DNA of 14,453 nt from Kiritimatiellia bacterium (GTDB lineage: Bacteria > Verrucomicrobiota > Kiritimatiellia > RFP12 > UBA1067). The notes under the pieces were generated by a model that saw only the letters and a list, made by a program, of their open reading frames with translations, did not search any database and had not been told where the DNA came from. Below are positions 12,365 to 14,453 of this stretch, piece after piece (position 1 is the stretch's first letter; each line of letters starts with the position of its first letter). Made by a program: the position numbers and the translations under genes. The stretch lies in the NCBI GenBank assembly GCA_028707675.1, contig JAQWAM010000005.1, forward strand, positions 1 to 14,453, read 5' to 3'.

Positions 12365-13562
12365 GAGCACAGACATTGCCGAATTGTTCAACCAGTATGT
12401 GATGCACACTTATGCGCCGACGGCGACTTTAACCAGCGGCAGCGGCTGCAAGGTGCGCGATCCCGACGGCAAGACCTACCTTGACTTCACTTCCGGCATA
12501 GCGGTTCACAACGTGGGGCATTGCCATCCCAAAGTGGTCAAGGCCGTGCAGGATCAGGTCGCTACTTTGGGGCATTGCTCCAACCTGTTTTACAACGTCG
12601 GGCAGGCTCTGCTGGCGCAGAAGCTTTCCAAGCTGTCTTTGAACGGGAAGTGCTTTTTCTGCAACTCCGGCGCCGAAGCCAACGAGGCGATGATCAAACT
12701 CGCGCGCCTTTGGGGCAGCGCTAAGGGCAAATACGAGATTATCTGCATGCAGAACTCGTTCCACGGGCGCACGCTGGCCACCGCGGCGGCGACCGGGCAG
12801 GCCAAAGTCGAGAAAGGGGTCGACCCGTTGTCTATAGGCTTCAGCTTCGCGGGATTCAACAATCTCGATTCAGTGAAAGCCGCTGTCAATGAGCGTACCG
12901 CGGCTGTGATGGTCGAGGCTGTGCAGGGCGAGGGCGGTGTCCTGCCTGCCGACGAAGATTTTATGGTCGGCGTGCGCAAGCTTTGCGACGATAAAGGGCT
13001 GCTGATGCTTTGTGACGAGGTGCAGTGCGGCATGGGGCGCACCGGCAAGTGGTTCGGCTGGCAGCACTATCCGCTGAAGCCGGACGCCTTCACGTTGGCG
13101 AAGTCTTTGGCCGACGGTATCCCGATGGGCGCGCTGGTGGCTTCGCCGGCGCTGTCGGACGTGTTCCAGCCCGGCAATCACGCATCCACTTTCGGCGGCA
13201 ATCCGGTTTCTTGCGCGGCCGCGCTGGCGGTGCTGGAGGTGATGGAAGAGGAGGCTCTTCTCAAGCACGCGGAAGAGGTCAGCAAGCTCTTCATGGAAGG
13301 GCTGGGCGTGTTTGTGGACAAGTACAAGCAGGTCTTGGAGGTTCGCGGCAAGGGCCTTATGATCGGCATGGTGGTAGAGGGCGCGGCCAAAGAGATTGTG
13401 GCGACATGCCAAGATATGGGGCTGCTGTGCTGCCCCGCGGGCGAGCATGTGGTGCGTCTGCTGCCGCCGATGAATGTCAAAGACAGCGATCTCGAAGAGT
13501 CTCTGGAGATGATCGGCGACGCGCTGGACCAGCTTTACGGCGAAGAGGAAGCCGGAGAGTAG
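12357..13562 (+). CDS. argD: Acetylornithine aminotransferase
   Basis: This PLP-dependent class III aminotransferase converts N-acetylglutamate semialdehyde plus glutamate to N-acetylornithine. It has 401 residues, normal length. SGAEANE (104-110) binds the cofactor phosphate. FHGRTLATAAATG (135-147), EAVQGEGGV (187-195), CDEVQCGMGRTGKW (219-232, Asp220 pairs with the pyridine nitrogen) and TLAKSLADGIPMGA (246-259, Lys249 forms the Schiff base) are diagnostic. STFGGNP (277-283) is also typical. ATG 12357 overlaps the argB stop by 8 nt with CGGAG about 10 nt upstream. Some ArgD enzymes also act on succinyldiaminopimelate in lysine synthesis. The argF that often follows is not here: the next gene is convergent ruvC. 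Gap 13563-13606 has a weak hairpin, ACACGG (13574-13579)/CCGTGT (13591-13596), without a T-run. Confidence 0.96.
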   Translation: MSKSTDIAELFNQYVMHTYAPTATLTSGSGCKVRDPDGKTYLDFTSGIAVHNVGHCHPKVVKAVQDQVATLGHCSNLFYNVGQALLAQKLSKLSLNGKCFFCNSGAEANEAMIKLARLWGSAKGKYEIICMQNSFHGRTLATAAATGQAKVEKGVDPLSIGFSFAGFNNLDSVKAAVNERTAAVMVEAVQGEGGVLPADEDFMVGVRKLCDDKGLLMLCDEVQCGMGRTGKWFGWQHYPLKPDAFTLAKSLADGIPMGALVASPALSDVFQPGNHASTFGGNPVSCAAALAVLEVMEEEALLKHAEEVSKLFMEGLGVFVDKYKQVLEVRGKGLMIGMVVEGAAKEIVATCQDMGLLCCPAGEHVVRLLPPMNVKDSDLEESLEMIGDALDQLYGEEEAGE

Positions 13563-13606
13563 CCCTCTGCCACACACGGCTTTGCGCTACCCGTGTCATC
13601 GGCGCG

Positions 13607-14131
13607 TCAGAGCGGGGTGGCGGCGAGCGCGGAGAAGGCGGTGCGGTTGTGCAGGTGGGTGATGGCAAGCGCCATGGCGTCGGCCGCGTCGTTCTGCGGC
13701 TCCTCGTCAAGGTGCAGCAGCGTCTTGACCATCTTCTGTATCTGAATCTTCTGCGCACCGCCGTAGCCTGCCACCGCCATTTTAACCCTGCGCGGCTCGT
13801 ACTCGTAGACTGGCAGGCCGAGGCGTGCGCACTGCGCGATGATCGCCCCGCGCGCGTGGCAGAGGATCATCATGGTCTTGACGTTCTTGGCGTAGAAAAT
13901 GCCTTCGATGGCGATCGCCTGCGGCTCGTGTTCGCGCACCAGGGCGTCGATGCCGTCTTGCAGACGCAGGAGGCAGGCTGACAGCGGATGCCCGGGCGGG
14001 TTCTTTAGCGTGCCGTAATAGACCGTTGTCATGCGTGAACCGGCGCTCTCAATAATGCCTACGCCGGTTGAGCGCAGCGATGTGTCGATCCCCAGGACGC
14101 GGAACGGAGGGGATGGAAGATTATTGATCAT
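13607..14131 (-). CDS. ruvC: Holliday junction resolvase RuvC
   Basis: RuvC is a dimeric endonuclease that cuts four-way junctions made by RecA and moved by RuvAB. The 174-residue length is typical. The RNase H-like fold has its four acidic residues at Asp16 (LGIDTSLRSTG), Glu76 (AIEGIFYAKN), Asp148 and Asp151 (QNDAADAMALA). CHARGAIIAQCARLGLPVYEYEP (91-113) and the GYGGAQKIQIQKMV segment (122-135) are characteristic. The start ATG 14131 is poorly supported by ribosome-binding signals: AAAGGA lies 15 nt upstream. ruvA and ruvB are not in the window. It lies 44 nt downstream of the metallopeptidase gene on the same strand and could share its transcript. It converges with argD. Confidence 0.95.
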   Translation of the reverse strand: MINNLPSPPFRVLGIDTSLRSTGVGIIESAGSRMTTVYYGTLKNPPGHPLSACLLRLQDGIDALVREHEPQAIAIEGIFYAKNVKTMMILCHARGAIIAQCARLGLPVYEYEPRRVKMAVAGYGGAQKIQIQKMVKTLLHLDEEPQNDAADAMALAITHLHNRTAFSALAATPL

Positions 14132-14175
14132 GGTGTTTGTTAATTCCTTTGGAAGTGACCGTTTTCGGTCATGCC

Positions 14176-14453
14176 CTACATTGATAACAGAGAGCGCTCG
14201 AGATTCTCCTTAATCTTTTGCCAGTTTGGTAGGCGGCTGCTCAGCAGGCGGTAGAAGGCTTTGTCGTGCGCGGTGCGCGTGATGTGGCAGAATTCGTGCG
14301 TCAGCACGTAGTCGATCTGCGTTCTTGAGGCCTTGATCAGTTCCAGATTGAGCCAGATCCGGTGGGTCTTGCGGGAATAGCTGCCCCAGCGTTTTGCCAA
14401 CCGGCGGATGCCGAGCCTCGGCGGATCTTTCTGGGCAAACTGCGCTGCGCATA
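14176..14453 (-). CDS. YgjP-like zinc metallopeptidase, N-terminally truncated by the window edge
   Basis: The frame is open through the end of the window, so the true start lies beyond 14453; about 92 residues are seen and the stop is at 14176-14178. Motifs of the YgjP/DUF45 (M48-related) family are clear: RLGIRRMAKRWGSYS, a segment IWLNLELIKASRTQIDYVLTHEFCH with the zinc motif HEFCH, and the downstream H-x-x-x-F-Y segment THE...AHDKAFYRLLSSRLPNW. Two His and a further acidic or His residue would hold zinc, with Glu as the general base. Cellular substrate is unknown; YgjP-like proteins accompany DNA-processing systems in some genomes. An ATG at 14400 lies inside the conserved part and is not the start. 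Confidence 0.85.
   Translation of the reverse strand, partial: CAAQFAQKDPPRLGIRRLAKRWGSYSRKTHRIWLNLELIKASRTQIDYVLTHEFCHITRTAHDKAFYRLLSSRLPNWQKIKENLERSLLSM

Noticed and set aside
13574-13596. Bidirectional terminator between argD and ruvC
   Set aside because: Only a 6-bp stem with an 11-nt loop and no T-run on either side; too weak to list as a feature.

Overview
The window is a gene-dense, GC-rich (roughly 60%) stretch of bacterial chromosome. The gene set is housekeeping: arginine biosynthesis (argC, argJ, argB, argD), chromosome partitioning (parB), nucleotide and DNA quality control (rdgB, an EndoQ-type PHP nuclease, ruvC, a DnaQ-like exonuclease, an RdgC-like protein) and envelope proteins. 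There are no phage, plasmid, IS or CRISPR hallmarks. Lipoprotein signals, an ABC-2 exporter subunit followed by a TPR protein, and heptameric simple repeats would suit a Gram-negative-type lineage such as the PVC group (Kiritimatiellota/Lentisphaerota). That placement is an impression from gene content and has not been computed.

Layout. 1-2471 (+): the 3' end of an ABC-2 permease, a His-rich TPR protein, a 34-residue micro-lipoprotein, a DEDDh exonuclease and rdgB, closely spaced. 2458-3504 (-): an SrlD-like short-chain dehydrogenase whose 3' end overlaps rdgB tail to tail. 3505-3766: a divergent intergenic region rich in inverted repeats. 3767-4888 (+): an RdgC-like protein. 4932-8072 (+): a good sigma70-type promoter drives argC, parB (ATGA overlap) and a glutaminyl-cyclase-like lipoprotein (12-nt gap). 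8044-9396 (-): an EndoQ-like PHP nuclease with simple-sequence DNA inside the reading frame and an 11-copy GGGAAGA array just upstream of its start. 9534-10012 (-): an apparent stand-alone structured RNA gene with an A/T UP-like tract, a perfect TTGACA -35, TATACT -10 and a 12-bp terminator hairpin, but no convincing ORF. 10223-13562 (+): argJ-argB-argD. 13607-14453 (-): a YgjP-like metallopeptidase (cut by the window edge) followed by ruvC.

How the genes work together. ArgJ moves the acetyl group from N-acetylornithine back to glutamate, ArgB phosphorylates N-acetylglutamate, ArgC reduces the acyl phosphate and ArgD transaminates the semialdehyde. All four steps of the recycling route to ornithine are therefore present, split over two transcription units. 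RdgB (removes dITP/XTP from the pool) and EndoQ (nicks DNA at deaminated bases) act on the same chemical lesion at two levels. RuvC, the RdgC-like protein and the exonuclease add further DNA-processing functions.

The strongest candidate for something undescribed is the roughly 480-nt RNA gene on the minus strand between endoQ and argJ. It matches neither tmRNA, RNase P RNA nor SRP RNA by the signature sequences I looked for. Second are the two families of simple repeats in and around endoQ.
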